In this document: in pieces, positions 53,385-62,037 of the stretch
How positions within the stretch are numbered: position 1 is the first letter of the stretch
Layout: each line of letters opens with the position of its first letter
NCBI RefSeq assembly: GCF_002284535.1
Contig: NZ_NPKH01000004.1
Location: forward strand, 1 to 64,000
Length of the DNA: 64,000 nt
Origin: Mesorhizobium wenxiniae
Lineage (GTDB): Bacteria > Pseudomonadota > Alphaproteobacteria > Rhizobiales > Rhizobiaceae
Direction: 5' to 3'
The notes under the pieces: generated by a model
Databases searched by the model: none
The model's input: the letters and a program-made list of their open reading frames with translations, nothing else
Told to the model about the DNA's origin: nothing
Position numbers and translations under genes: made by a program

Positions 53385-54053
53385 ATGCACCTGAAACGGC
53401 AAGCAATCATCATGGCTTCGGCCATAGCGGCGACATTTGCCACGGTCGGGCCAGCCGAGGTGCATCCGCACGTCTTCGCCGAGGCTCGCCTCGAAGTGGT
53501 CCTCAGTCCGGATCACCAAACTGTGAAGGCGTTGCGCCATCTCTGGCGCTTCGACGATTTGTTTTCGAGTACGGTTATGATGGAATTCGACAAGAATTCC
53601 GACCTGAAGCTCGACGACAAGGAGTTGAAGGAAGTTGCCGACACCGTCCATGCTTCGCTGGCGGAGTTCAATTACTTCCAGCTCGTCACCGTCGACGGCA
53701 AGGACGAGGCGATGAACCCGCCGCCGCAGCTGATGGCCAATTTCGAGAACGACCAACTCATCATCCTGTTCGAATCCGAACCGAAGGCACCCATGAAGTT
53801 GGCCGGCAAGATCGATATCGGCGTCTACGACCCGACCTTCTACACGGCGATCGATTTCACCGAGGATGCCAATCTACAGGTCGATGGCATGCCGTCGACA
53901 TGCGCGAGCAAAGTCGTTCGTCCGAACCCCGACGAGGCGCTCGCCGAGAACCAGAAGACCCTGACGGACGCCTTCTTCAACGATCCGACAGGCACCGATA
54001 TGAGCAAGATCTTCGCGACCAAGCTTGAACTGAACTGTCAGCCAGAAGGATAA
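53385..54053 (+). CDS. DUF1007 periplasmic protein of the nickel/cobalt locus
   Basis: A 222-residue DUF1007 protein with a signal-like N-terminus (MHLKRQAIIMASAIAATFAT) and mature start 'EVHPHVFAEARLEVVL'. Features include a conserved 'HPHVF', 'LWRFDDLFS' and 'YDPTFY'. DUF1007 genes regularly precede NicO-type nickel/cobalt transporter genes, as here (four-base gap). The biochemical role is unknown; a periplasmic metal-handling partner is the usual proposal. Confidence 0.85.
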   Translation: MHLKRQAIIMASAIAATFATVGPAEVHPHVFAEARLEVVLSPDHQTVKALRHLWRFDDLFSSTVMMEFDKNSDLKLDDKELKEVADTVHASLAEFNYFQLVTVDGKDEAMNPPPQLMANFENDQLIILFESEPKAPMKLAGKIDIGVYDPTFYTAIDFTEDANLQVDGMPSTCASKVVRPNPDEALAENQKTLTDAFFNDPTGTDMSKIFATKLELNCQPEG

Positions 54054-54057
54054 TCCG

Positions 54058-55185
54058 GTGACGAAACCGTCCCTGCGTTTGGCCTTCGGCCTTTTGGCCG
54101 TCGCCCTTGTTACGACGCACTTCCTCGGCGCCGCCCACGCCCAGAGCTCGCTCGGCATCGGCACCAATGACGGGATGGCTCCCACCACCGGCCCATTCGC
54201 CCACATCCTGATGTGGATCAACCTGCGCCAGCAGGAATTCTACCGCGCGCTTGCCGGCGCAATGAAGGCGATGCGCGAGGACGGCAACAAGCTGTGGCTG
54301 CTTATCGGCCTGTCCTTCGCCTATGGCGTTTTCCATGCTGCCGGCCCCGGGCACGGCAAGGCGGTGATCTCGTCCTACATGGTCGCGAACGAAGTCGCGC
54401 TCAAGCGCGGCATCATGCTGTCCTTTGTCTCGGCCCTGCTGCAGGCGCTGACGGCGATCCTCGTGATGATGCTCGCCTACTTCGTCCTGCGCGGCACCAC
54501 CATATCGATGACCGATGCGGCATGGTTCCTCGAAGTCACGAGCTTTGTCTTCGTCACCCTGTTCGGCGCCTGGCTTTTGTGGCGCAAGGCCGGCCCCGCT
54601 ACCCTTCGCCTGTTCGGCGCCAACCCTCCCTACAGCCTGTCGGCAGCCCATGCCGGCCACTCACATGCAGGCCACTCACATACGCATTCAGTGCATGCGC
54701 TTCACGCACATGGCCATGACGGTTACGACCATCATCACGGCGCACGCGACCATCACCATGACCATGGCGGGCACGATCACCATCACCATGCGGCGGGCGA
54801 AGTCTGCGAGACGTGCGGGCATTCACACGCGCCCGACCCGACGCTGCTTTCCGGCGACCGCTTCGACTGGCGCACCGCCTGGTCGGCGGTGGCTGCGGTC
54901 GGTATCCGGCCCTGCTCGGGCGCGCTGATCGTGCTGAGCTTTGCGATGCTCAACGGGTTGTGGTTCGGCGGCATCCTGTCGGTGCTGGCGATGGCGCTCG
55001 GCACCGCGATCACTGTTTCGATCTTGGCGACGCTGGCGGTGACGGCCAAGAACTGGGCGGTCTATTTCGCCGGTGACGGCCGCATGGGCAACCGCATACA
55101 TTCGATCGTCGAGATCGGCGGCGCAGCCTTCGTCTTCCTGTTCGGGCTGCTGCTGCTTTCGGCCAGCCTGACCGCTGGCGGATGA
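54058..55185 (+). CDS. NicO-family nickel/cobalt transporter with His-rich loop
   Basis: A 375-residue membrane protein starting at GTG (AAGGA upstream). N-terminal spans include 'FHAAGPGHGKAVISSYM', the NicO signature. A loop of about 65 residues (roughly 198-262) holds dense clusters of His plus a 'CETCGH' element. The second half contains the motif 'GIRPCSGALIVLSFAM'. RcnA-like members export Ni2+/Co2+; related NicO proteins may import. With DUF1007 it forms an operon. Direction of transport is inferred. Confidence 0.88.
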   Translation: MTKPSLRLAFGLLAVALVTTHFLGAAHAQSSLGIGTNDGMAPTTGPFAHILMWINLRQQEFYRALAGAMKAMREDGNKLWLLIGLSFAYGVFHAAGPGHGKAVISSYMVANEVALKRGIMLSFVSALLQALTAILVMMLAYFVLRGTTISMTDAAWFLEVTSFVFVTLFGAWLLWRKAGPATLRLFGANPPYSLSAAHAGHSHAGHSHTHSVHALHAHGHDGYDHHHGARDHHHDHGGHDHHHHAAGEVCETCGHSHAPDPTLLSGDRFDWRTAWSAVAAVGIRPCSGALIVLSFAMLNGLWFGGILSVLAMALGTAITVSILATLAVTAKNWAVYFAGDGRMGNRIHSIVEIGGAAFVFLFGLLLLSASLTAGG

Positions 55186-55217
55186 CGCCTTCGCCCGTCC
55201 GATCGAACGCGCGTTAG

Positions 55218-56195
55218 CTAACCGGCAATTTTGCCGTCCAGCTCGTCCTCGATGTGGACGCGGATGATATCGTCGAAGCTGGTTTCGGCGGCAAAGCCAA
55301 GCTCCCTCGACCGCCGCGCTTCGAACCGTGTCGGCCAGCCCTTGACGATCGCCCAGATCGTATCGTCGGGCTCCTCGCGGATCAGTTTCACCGCCTCGGC
55401 GCCGGCAATGCGTTGCAAGGCCTCGATCTGCTCGCCGACCGTGACGGCGACACCGGGCATCGTCAGATTGCGGCGTGGCCCGACGGCGCTGCCGTCGATC
55501 CCTGCTGCGTGGATCAAAAAATTCACCGCGGAGCGCGGGCTGGCGTGGGTGTGCACGACAGAGCGCGGCACCGGCAATATCGCTTCCTGGCCGCTCAACG
55601 GCTCGCGGATGATGCCGGAGAAGAAGCCTGACGCGGCCTTGTTGGGCTTGCCGGGCCTGACGCAGATGGTCGGCAGCCTGATACCGATGCCGTCGAAGAA
55701 GCCGCGCCGCGTATAATCGGCGAGCAATGCTTCGCCCATCAGCTTCTGCGTGCCGTAGGAGGTCAATGGCGTCGGGTGGAATTCGTCGGGGATGATGTCC
55801 GGGAACGGTGCGCCGAACACGGCGATCGACGAGGTGAAGACGACGCGTGGCGCAAACCCCGCCAGCCTTATGGCATCGAACAGCGCCCTTGTGCCGTCGA
55901 GATTGACGCGATAACCGAGATCGAAATTGGCTTCCGCCTCGCCCGACACGACGCCGGCGAGATGGAAGATCACGTCGGGGCGCGACGCGACCAGCCGTTC
56001 CATCCCGCTCGCCGCGGCGAGATCGCCTGTATGGATAGTGACACCGACGCCTTCCAGTGCCGGCGCCTGCGGCGGCACAATATCGTGAAGGTCGAGCGCG
56101 GCGATCCTCCGGCCGCTGAGCGTTCCGTCCTTCGCCAGCCGGGCGATGAGCTTGCGGCCGACCATGCCTGCCGCGCCGGTAATCAAAATACGCAT
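55218..56195 (-). CDS. denD: D-erythronate dehydrogenase (SDR extended/epimerase-like)
   Basis: A 325-residue extended-SDR protein. The NAD motif 'ITGAAGMVGRKLI' is at the N-terminus and the catalytic YxxxK is in 'TSYGTQKLMGE', with 'FHLAGVVSGEAEANFDLGYR' in between. This pattern matches DenD, which oxidises D-erythronate at C2 to 2-oxo-erythronate. No denI/otnI-type kinase or isomerase genes are adjacent, so pathway membership is a family inference. The ATG starts one base after the stop of the small membrane protein gene. Confidence 0.85.
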   Translation of the reverse strand: MRILITGAAGMVGRKLIARLAKDGTLSGRRIAALDLHDIVPPQAPALEGVGVTIHTGDLAAASGMERLVASRPDVIFHLAGVVSGEAEANFDLGYRVNLDGTRALFDAIRLAGFAPRVVFTSSIAVFGAPFPDIIPDEFHPTPLTSYGTQKLMGEALLADYTRRGFFDGIGIRLPTICVRPGKPNKAASGFFSGIIREPLSGQEAILPVPRSVVHTHASPRSAVNFLIHAAGIDGSAVGPRRNLTMPGVAVTVGEQIEALQRIAGAEAVKLIREEPDDTIWAIVKGWPTRFEARRSRELGFAAETSFDDIIRVHIEDELDGKIAG

Positions 56196-56196
56196 A

Positions 56197-56406
56197 TCAA
56201 TGATCCTTTTTGCGCTGGCTGCGGCCACGCAGCCAAAACACGACGAAAATGGCCACCATGAAGACAGCGGCAATAACAGCGGCAAGAATGGTCGAGACTC
56301 GGCCGACCGCCAGCATCACGGTTGGCAAATAGTAGGCGGCGATGCCGAACAGCAGCAGCACCCAGAGGGCGCCTATCGCCGCGTTGCGCGTGTCGCGATC
56401 CATCAC
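56197..56406 (-). CDS. Small two-span membrane protein
   Basis: A 69-residue protein with hydrophobic segments near residues 10-32 and 39-58 and a basic C-terminus ('RGRSQRKKDH'). It immediately precedes denD (one base between stop and start), so the two form an operon. No family was recognised. Confidence 0.6.
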   Translation of the reverse strand: MMDRDTRNAAIGALWVLLLFGIAAYYLPTVMLAVGRVSTILAAVIAAVFMVAIFVVFWLRGRSQRKKDH

Positions 56407-56466
56407 GTGGTCCTGACGCGGCGGGAATTCATCAAGTTCGTTACCAATGCAATGTAACTCCCGGTG

Positions 56467-57453
56467 TCAGTGACAGTGGCCATGATGCGGAGCCGCATCG
56501 TGCGCATGGTCGTGCTCGCCATCGTGCCCATCGTGGCTGTCGGCGCAATGGCCGAATTCCGGTTCTACGGTGGCGTGGGCAATGCCATGCTCGGCGGCAA
56601 GCCGCTTCTTGATGGCGCTGACCGCTTTGTGAGCATCGACGCCATCGTTGAGGCAGGCATGCAAGGTCGCCATGTTGCTCGACCCGTCGAGCGACCAGAC
56701 ATGCATGTGATGCACCTCGCGCACGCCCTTGACCGTCCCCTCTATGTCCCTTGCGATCAGGTCGCGATCGAGGCTCGCCGGCACGCCCTCGAGCAGGACA
56801 TGGGCTGCTTCGCGCATCAGCGACCAGGCCGTGGACAGGATCAGCAGCGAGACAAGGACGGACAGGATCGGATCGATAGGCGTCCAGCCCGTTGCCAGGA
56901 TGATCAGCGCAGCTATGATCGCCGCCGCCGAGCCAAGCAGGTCGCCGAGCACGTGCAGGATGGCACCGCGCATGTTCAGGCTGTCGCGGTCGCCGCCATG
57001 CAGCACGACGAAGGAGCCGATATTGACCAGCAGACCGGCGATCGCGACGACCAGCATCGGCCCGCCGAGCACGGGCGCAGGCGTCAGCAGGCGTTCCCAA
57101 GCCTCATAGATGATCCACAGCGCAATGGCGAAGATGGCGATGCCGTTGGTATAGGCGACCAGCGTTTTGACCCGGCCGAAACCATAGGTGAGGCGAACGG
57201 TGGCCGGCCGGCCGGCCAGATGAAAAGCATACCAGGCAAGGCCGAGCGCGATACAATCGGCGAGCATGTGGCCGGCATCCGCCAGCAGCGCCAGTGATCC
57301 GGTGAAGAGACCGCCGAGCGCTTCCACGACCATGAAGCCGGCGGTCAGGCAGGCTGCGATCAGCACCCGTTTCTTGTCGGTCGAGCCGTGCACAGGACCG
57401 GCGCCGTGGCTGTGGTCATGCCCTTGCGAACCATGGTCATGGGTGTGCGCCAT
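56467..57453 (-). CDS. Cation diffusion facilitator (CDF) metal exporter
   Basis: A 328-residue CDF transporter with six spans. The paired metal-site motif 'ADAGHMLADCIALGL' and the later 'NMRGAILHVLGDLLGS' carry the His/Asp ligands of the transport site. Both termini are His-rich ('HTHDHGSQGHDHSHG' and a C-terminal 'HDGHDGEHDHAHD'), a feature of Zn/Co/Cd exporters (DmeF/CzcD-like). It adds to the metal-efflux theme with the nearby NicO gene. Confidence 0.92.
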   Translation of the reverse strand: MAHTHDHGSQGHDHSHGAGPVHGSTDKKRVLIAACLTAGFMVVEALGGLFTGSLALLADAGHMLADCIALGLAWYAFHLAGRPATVRLTYGFGRVKTLVAYTNGIAIFAIALWIIYEAWERLLTPAPVLGGPMLVVAIAGLLVNIGSFVVLHGGDRDSLNMRGAILHVLGDLLGSAAAIIAALIILATGWTPIDPILSVLVSLLILSTAWSLMREAAHVLLEGVPASLDRDLIARDIEGTVKGVREVHHMHVWSLDGSSNMATLHACLNDGVDAHKAVSAIKKRLAAEHGIAHATVEPEFGHCADSHDGHDGEHDHAHDAAPHHGHCH

Positions 57454-57504
57454 CTGCGAACTCCTGTTAGAGCCTGATCCATCCCTGCAGAATCGGGATC
57501 ATGG

Positions 57505-58191
57505 TCAGGCGCCGAACTCGGCGCGGAAATCCTCGAGCCGTCGCTTCTGGCGGCCGTCGCCATCGAAATTGGCCGGATCGAGCCATGCCTCATAGGCTCT
57601 GCGTAGGGCCGGCCACTCCTTGTCGATGATCGAGTACCACGCGGTATCGCGGTTTTCGCCCTTGACCACAAGATGCTGGCGGAAAATGCCCTCGAACTTG
57701 AAGCCGAAACGTTCCGCTGCGCGCTTCGACGGCTCGTTGCGGTTGTTGCATTTCCATTCGTAGCGGCGATAGCCAAGCTCGTCGAAGATGTATTTCATGA
57801 ACAGAAACTGCGCTTCCGTCGCCGCCGGCTTGCGCGAGATCAGCGGCCCCCAATAGATGTTGCCGATCTCGATCACGCCATAGGCCGGATCGATGCGCAT
57901 CAGCGTCTGGCGTCCGGCGACCTTGCCGCTGGCCTTGTCGATTACCGCGAAGAAGAGCGGGTCCTCGCTGGCTTCGGCCTTGTCCAGCCATGGCTGGAAG
58001 GCGGCGCGGGTCTGCGGTGGATAGTCGAACAGCCAGGCAAAGCGGCCATCGATATCGGGCACCGACGAGGCATCGAACAGGCCGTCGCCGTGCTTTTCGG
58101 CGTTGAGCGGTTCCAGCCTGACAGTGCGCCCCTCCAGGACTTTGCGTTCGGGCCGCGGGCGCGGTTGCCAATTCTTGAGATTTTCCGACAC
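57505..58191 (-). CDS. RimJ/RimL-type GNAT acetyltransferase
   Basis: A 228-residue GNAT protein of the YdaF/RimJ-like group, with 'GNIYWGPLISRKPAATEAQFL' and the acetyl-CoA region 'YEWKCNNRNEPSKRAAERFGF'. The GTG start at 58191 has GGAG six bases upstream and begins at the conserved domain; upstream in-frame sequence overlaps the divergent promoter region. It diverges from the aminotransferase gene, with a strong palindrome between them. Confidence 0.87.
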   Translation of the reverse strand: MSENLKNWQPRPRPERKVLEGRTVRLEPLNAEKHGDGLFDASSVPDIDGRFAWLFDYPPQTRAAFQPWLDKAEASEDPLFFAVIDKASGKVAGRQTLMRIDPAYGVIEIGNIYWGPLISRKPAATEAQFLFMKYIFDELGYRRYEWKCNNRNEPSKRAAERFGFKFEGIFRQHLVVKGENRDTAWYSIIDKEWPALRRAYEAWLDPANFDGDGRQKRRLEDFRAEFGA

Positions 58192-58213
58192 CCAAAGCTC
58201 CAATCCGTTTGAC

Positions 58214-58237
58214 TTTTGTGAGCGGACGCTCACAAAA
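58214..58237. promoter_or_regulatory. 24-bp palindrome, probable operator
   Basis: The left arm TTTTGTGAGCG (58214-58224) is repeated exactly as its reverse complement CGCTCACAAAA (58227-58237) around a two-base centre. The half-site TTGTGAGCG matches the lac operator half-site. It is centred between the divergent GNAT (GTG 58191) and aminotransferase (ATG 58275) starts, overlapping likely promoters. Confidence 0.75.
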
Positions 58238-58274
58238 ACGCTCGCTCGGTGAAAGAACCACACGGACGGGAAAA

Positions 58275-59459
58275 ATGCTCCACACGATTTCGGCCTTCGA
58301 TCGTCTCGGCGAGGAAAACGCCTTCGCGGTGCTGGCTCGTGCCACCGCGCTCGCCCATCAGGGCCGCGATATCGTCAATCTTGGCATCGGTCAGCCCGAC
58401 TTCAAGACGCCGCAGCACATCGTCGAGGCGGCGATCAAGGCGCTGCGTGACGGCCACCACGGCTATACGCCGGCCAACGGCCTGCTGGCGACACGCGAAG
58501 CGGTGGTGCGGCGCACGCTGACCACCACCGGGGTCGAGGTTTCGCCCGAAGCGGTGATGATCCTGCCCGGCGGCAAGCCGACCATGTTCGCCGCGATCCT
58601 GATGTTCGGCGAACCGGGCGCCGAGATTCTCTATCCCGATCCCGGCTTTCCCATTTATCGCTCGATGATCGAGTTCACCGGTGCTGCTCCGGTGCCGGTG
58701 CCGATGCGCGAGGAGAATGGCTTTGCCTTCTCGGCGCAGGAGACGCTGGCGCTGATCACGCCGAAGACCAGGCTGCTGATCCTAAACTCGCCGGCCAACC
58801 CGACCGGCGGGGTTACCCCCCGCGCCGAGATCGAGAAGCTGGTCAAAGGACTGGAAGCACACCCGGACATCGCCATCCTTTCGGACGAGATCTACGACGT
58901 GATGACCTATGACGGCGAGACGCATTGCTCGCTGCTGAATTTCCCTGAAATCCGCGACCGGCTGATCGTGCTCAACGGCTGGTCGAAGACCTGGGCGATG
59001 ACCGGCTGGCGCATGGGCTGGTCGATCTGGCCGAACGGCGACAAGGGCGCCCACCTCTACGACAAGGTGCGCAAGCTGGCAGTCAATTGCTGGTCCTGCG
59101 TCAATGCCCCGAGCCAATATGCCGGCATCGCCGCCATCGAAGGTCCGCAGGACGACGTCGACAAGATGATGCGCGCCTTCGACCGCCGCAGGAAGGTCGT
59201 GGTCGAAGGGCTGAACGCCTTATCAGGCGTTTCCTGCATCACACCGAAGGGCGCGTTCTATGCCTTCCCCAATGTGTCAAAGACTGGCTGGAAGGCCAAG
59301 AAGCTGGCGTCTGCCTTGCTTGAGGATGCGGGCGTGGCGCTGATTGGCGGACCTGATTTCGGCATTCTCGGCGAAGGCTATATCAGGCTGTCCTACGCCA
59401 ATTCCGAAGAGAACATCCTGCGCGCGCTGGAGCGGATCGAGGCGTTTCTGGGCAAGTGA
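58275..59459 (+). CDS. Class I/II PLP-dependent aminotransferase
   Basis: A 394-residue aminotransferase. Characteristic blocks are 'VNLGIGQPDFKTPQHIVEAA', 'LNSPANPTGGV', 'LSDEIYDVMTYD' and the PLP-lysine region 'GWSKTWAMTGWRMGW'. It is of the aspartate/alanine/aromatic fold type I; the amino-acid substrate cannot be told from sequence alone. GGACGGG supports the ATG at 58275. Confidence 0.9.
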   Translation: MLHTISAFDRLGEENAFAVLARATALAHQGRDIVNLGIGQPDFKTPQHIVEAAIKALRDGHHGYTPANGLLATREAVVRRTLTTTGVEVSPEAVMILPGGKPTMFAAILMFGEPGAEILYPDPGFPIYRSMIEFTGAAPVPVPMREENGFAFSAQETLALITPKTRLLILNSPANPTGGVTPRAEIEKLVKGLEAHPDIAILSDEIYDVMTYDGETHCSLLNFPEIRDRLIVLNGWSKTWAMTGWRMGWSIWPNGDKGAHLYDKVRKLAVNCWSCVNAPSQYAGIAAIEGPQDDVDKMMRAFDRRRKVVVEGLNALSGVSCITPKGAFYAFPNVSKTGWKAKKLASALLEDAGVALIGGPDFGILGEGYIRLSYANSEENILRALERIEAFLGK

Positions 59460-59471
59460 GGACAAAACGTA

Positions 59472-59560
59472 TGACCGCGAAAATCGAAATCGATTTTTCG
59501 CTGGGGATCATGCGCAAATCAAAGTGCTACAGCGCTCATTGCGCGTCCGGCGAAAGAATT
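59472..59560 (+). repeat. Dispersed intergenic repeat, copy 1
   Basis: The segment 'AAATCGATTTTTCG', 'GATCATGCGCAAATCAAAG' and 'GCTACAGCGCTCATTGCG' is repeated, in opposite orientation and slightly longer, at 60776-60865. It looks like a frequent rhizobial intergenic repeat. Together the copies flank the orphan DGPF gene and the SDR gene. Confidence 0.7.
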
Positions 59561-59585
59561 CACGACCGAAGAAAGGTGACGTCAG

Positions 59586-59966
59586 ATGTTTTATGCCATC
59601 CTCGCCTATCACGTGGAAGAAGTGGTCGCGGCGCTGACGCCGGAGGAGGATGCGGCGCTGATGACCGACCTGCTCCAGATCAACGAACGGCTATACCGCG
59701 AAGGCTCCCTTGGCCCGGCAGCGCGGCTCGGGGCGACACAAGACGCGTGTACCTTGCGCGGGCCGGGCGCCGGAATGGTCATTGACGGGCCTTTCGCCGA
59801 GACCAAGGAGCAATTGTTGGGACTTTACGTCGTCGATTGCGCCACGCGTGATGCCGCGATCGCGATTGCGCGCGACCTACGCCGCGTCAATCCAACCGCC
59901 GTCTACGAAATCCGCCCCATTTCGCTGTATCTTCCCGGCGTGCCGCTTTCGGCTACTCAGTCTTAG
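59586..59966 (+). CDS. Orphan DGPF/YCII-domain protein
   Basis: A 126-residue YCII-like protein with 'IDGPFAETKEQLLGLYVVDC'. It is a paralogue of the sigma-linked protein at 17323-17697, but no sigma factor gene is adjacent here. ECF42 factors typically control several DGPF genes in trans, so it may belong to the same regulon. Biochemical function unknown. It sits between repeat copy 1 and a convergent SDR gene. Confidence 0.9.
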   Translation: MFYAILAYHVEEVVAALTPEEDAALMTDLLQINERLYREGSLGPAARLGATQDACTLRGPGAGMVIDGPFAETKEQLLGLYVVDCATRDAAIAIARDLRRVNPTAVYEIRPISLYLPGVPLSATQS

Positions 59967-59989
59967 ACCGCCGTCGAGTCTTCGAGCGA

Positions 59990-60745
59990 CTACCCTCGCC
60001 CGACATACGGCATCTTCGTCGCCATCACGGTCATGAACAGCACATTGGCGTCGAGCGGCAGGCTGGCCATATGGACGACGGCATTGGCGACCTGCTGTGC
60101 ATCCATCACCGCTTCGGCGGCGATGGAGCCATTGGCTTGCGGCACCCCGACCGTCATCGCCTGCGCCATGTCGGTCAAGGCGTTGCCGATGTCGATCTGG
60201 CCGCAGGCGATGTCATAAGGCCGGCCGTCCAGCGCCAGCGTCTTGGTCAGTCCGGTAATGGCGTGCTTGGTCGCGGTATAGGGCACTGAGCCCGGCCGCG
60301 GTGCGTAAGCCGACACCGAGCCGTTGTTGATGATGCGGCCGCCCATCGGCTGCTGCCTGCGCATGGCGCCGAAGGCGGCGCGGGCGCACAGGAACGAGCC
60401 GGTGAGATTGACCCCGACGACTTCGTTCCACACCTCGACGGGGATCTCGTCGATCAATGTCGACTTGTAGCTTGTGCCGGCATTGTTGAAGAGCAGGTCG
60501 ACACGACCGAAAGCCGCCGCCACGGTCTCGAACATCTCGTCGACCTGATCGGCCTTGCTGATGTCGCAGGCGACCGCCAGCGCCTTGGCTTGTGTCGATC
60601 CGGCGTCGGCGATCGCCTTGTTCAGCACCGGCTTGCGGCGTCCGCAGAACACCGTGTTCCAGCCGGACCTGAGCAGCGCCGTAGCGACGGCTTTGCCGAT
60701 GCCCGTGCCGGCGCCGGTGACGATGGCCGTTTTGTAGTTTGTCAT
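59990..60745 (-). CDS. Short-chain dehydrogenase/reductase
   Basis: A 251-residue classical SDR. The NAD(P) motif TGAGTGIG is at residues 10-17, NNAG at 87-90, catalytic S145, and Y156-x3-K160 in 'SVPYTATKHAI'. Length and order are typical. The substrate is unknown. Its promoter region overlaps or abuts repeat copy 2. Confidence 0.92.
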   Translation of the reverse strand: MTNYKTAIVTGAGTGIGKAVATALLRSGWNTVFCGRRKPVLNKAIADAGSTQAKALAVACDISKADQVDEMFETVAAAFGRVDLLFNNAGTSYKSTLIDEIPVEVWNEVVGVNLTGSFLCARAAFGAMRRQQPMGGRIINNGSVSAYAPRPGSVPYTATKHAITGLTKTLALDGRPYDIACGQIDIGNALTDMAQAMTVGVPQANGSIAAEAVMDAQQVANAVVHMASLPLDANVLFMTVMATKMPYVGRG

Positions 60746-60775
60746 AACTGTCCTCCTACAGCGCCGCGTGTCCGC

Positions 60776-60865
60776 AAGGACGCTATAGCAGCTTGATTTC
60801 GAGCAATTTGATTTTGCGCATGATCGCTTCCAAAAATCGATTCCGATTTCGGGTTATGCGCCAGC
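60776..60865 (-). repeat. Dispersed intergenic repeat, copy 2
   Basis: Reverse complement of the unit at 59472-59560. On the minus strand it reads 'GGAATCGATTTTTGGAAGCG', 'ATCATGCGCAAAATCAAATT' and 'GCTATAGCGTCCTTGCG', with a ~15-base internal insertion relative to copy 1. It lies upstream of the SDR gene. Confidence 0.7.
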
Positions 60866-60875
60866 CGGCTTCAAC

Positions 60876-60901
60876 AAAAGGGCGGCCATTGGCGGCCGCC
60901 C
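60876..60901 (-). terminator. Intrinsic terminator after the DUF533 gene
   Basis: The stem GGGCGGCC/GGCCGCCC (60880-60887 and 60894-60901) has a six-base loop and AAAA to its left, giving T4 on the minus strand. It lies 125 bases beyond the DUF533 stop. Confidence 0.6.
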
Positions 60902-61025
60902 TGATCTGAACCGGACTTGGGAGGAGGAAAGCCGATCCGACTACCTAAAGTTATGCGCTTCCTAGGTAAACGAGACATTAACGCGAGAGCGGCGCCCGGA
61001 TTGCCGCCCTCCGCGGCCCTGAAGC

Positions 61026-61823
61026 CTACCAGCGCGAGCTGGCGGTTGCCTTGTCCGACTCCGGCGCCCCTGACTCCGGCACCCCTGACTCCGGCACCCC
61101 TGACTCCGGCACCTTTGCCGCCGGTACCTTTGCCGCTGACACCGTCGCCTCGACATGGTCGACCAGTGCGTCCGGCAGCCCGAGGCGGCCGGCGAGCAGA
61201 TCGAGATAGCCGCGTTCGGAACGCGTATCCGGATCGATGGTGAGGCGCGAGGCGGTGTAGAGTTCGAGCTTCTGCGCGTCGGTTTGGGCGCCGGCGACCA
61301 GCGTATCCAGGTCGAGCGGCGTTTCCAGCTCCGACATCAGGAACTTCTCCGCGTCGGAGCCGATGCCCGAGAGGCTGAGCTTGCCGGCGATCTTTTGCCG
61401 TTCGTCGTCGTCGATATGGCCGTCGGCCTTCGCCGCCGAAATCATCGCCCGCACCAGCATCAGCGTGAATTCGTCCTCGCCTTGCGGCGCTTGCGAGGGA
61501 TGGAAGCTGGTGTCGGCGGGCGGCGGCAACAATTCCGGCGAGCCGGCTGCGGCCGTTTCCGCAGGCGCCTTGCCGTTCTTGTAGTTCTGGTAGGCCTTGT
61601 AGGCGAGACCGCCGATCATGGCCAGGCCGCCGAGCTTCACCGCAGTGCCGGTGACCTGACGGCCAGCGCCGGTTCCGAGCAGCACGGCGGCCAGTGCGCC
61701 GGCCGCCAGCGGATTGTCCTTCGCCATCTGCACCGCCTGACCCCCTTTGTCGCGGACGGTCGACCCCGTTCCGGGAATTTGCGAGCCGAGCAGATCGTCG
61801 AGGAGCTTCTTGGGATCGAACAT
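61026..61823 (-). CDS. DUF533/TerB-like protein with VPESG repeats
   Basis: A 265-residue YebE-type DUF533 protein. A hydrophobic Gly/Ala segment (about residues 37-76) is followed by a TerB-like helical domain (about 115-225: 'FTLMLVRAMISAAKADGHIDDDERQKI'). At the C-terminus four near-identical pentads (VPESG, with one APES) arise from 15-base tandem repeats near 61060-61115. The function of DUF533 is unknown. The ATG at 61823 directly precedes the conserved 'FDPKKLLDDLLG'. Confidence 0.87.
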   Translation of the reverse strand: MFDPKKLLDDLLGSQIPGTGSTVRDKGGQAVQMAKDNPLAAGALAAVLLGTGAGRQVTGTAVKLGGLAMIGGLAYKAYQNYKNGKAPAETAAAGSPELLPPPADTSFHPSQAPQGEDEFTLMLVRAMISAAKADGHIDDDERQKIAGKLSLSGIGSDAEKFLMSELETPLDLDTLVAGAQTDAQKLELYTASRLTIDPDTRSERGYLDLLAGRLGLPDALVDHVEATVSAAKVPAAKVPESGVPESGVPESGAPESDKATASSRW

Positions 61824-62037
61824 CAATGCCTCCAGAATTGGCCCGGCCCAACGTGGACGGGCGGGTTTTCGGACGTTGAAGAGGTAGGCCCCGCATATTG
61901 ACATTACAATGACCGATGAGCGCTTTGCCAATGATGGCGGAAACGAGATGATGTCAGGATCTGCCGTCTCCTAACGCATCGGCCCGAAATGCAATGTGTT
62001 ACAGCGTAATTTGTGCGTCCAGCGGACGCACGTCGCT

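Noticed and set aside
58214..58237. True LacI-regulated operator
   Set aside because: Only the half-site matches; the two-base spacer differs from symmetric lacO and no lacI is nearby, so it is kept as an unassigned operator.
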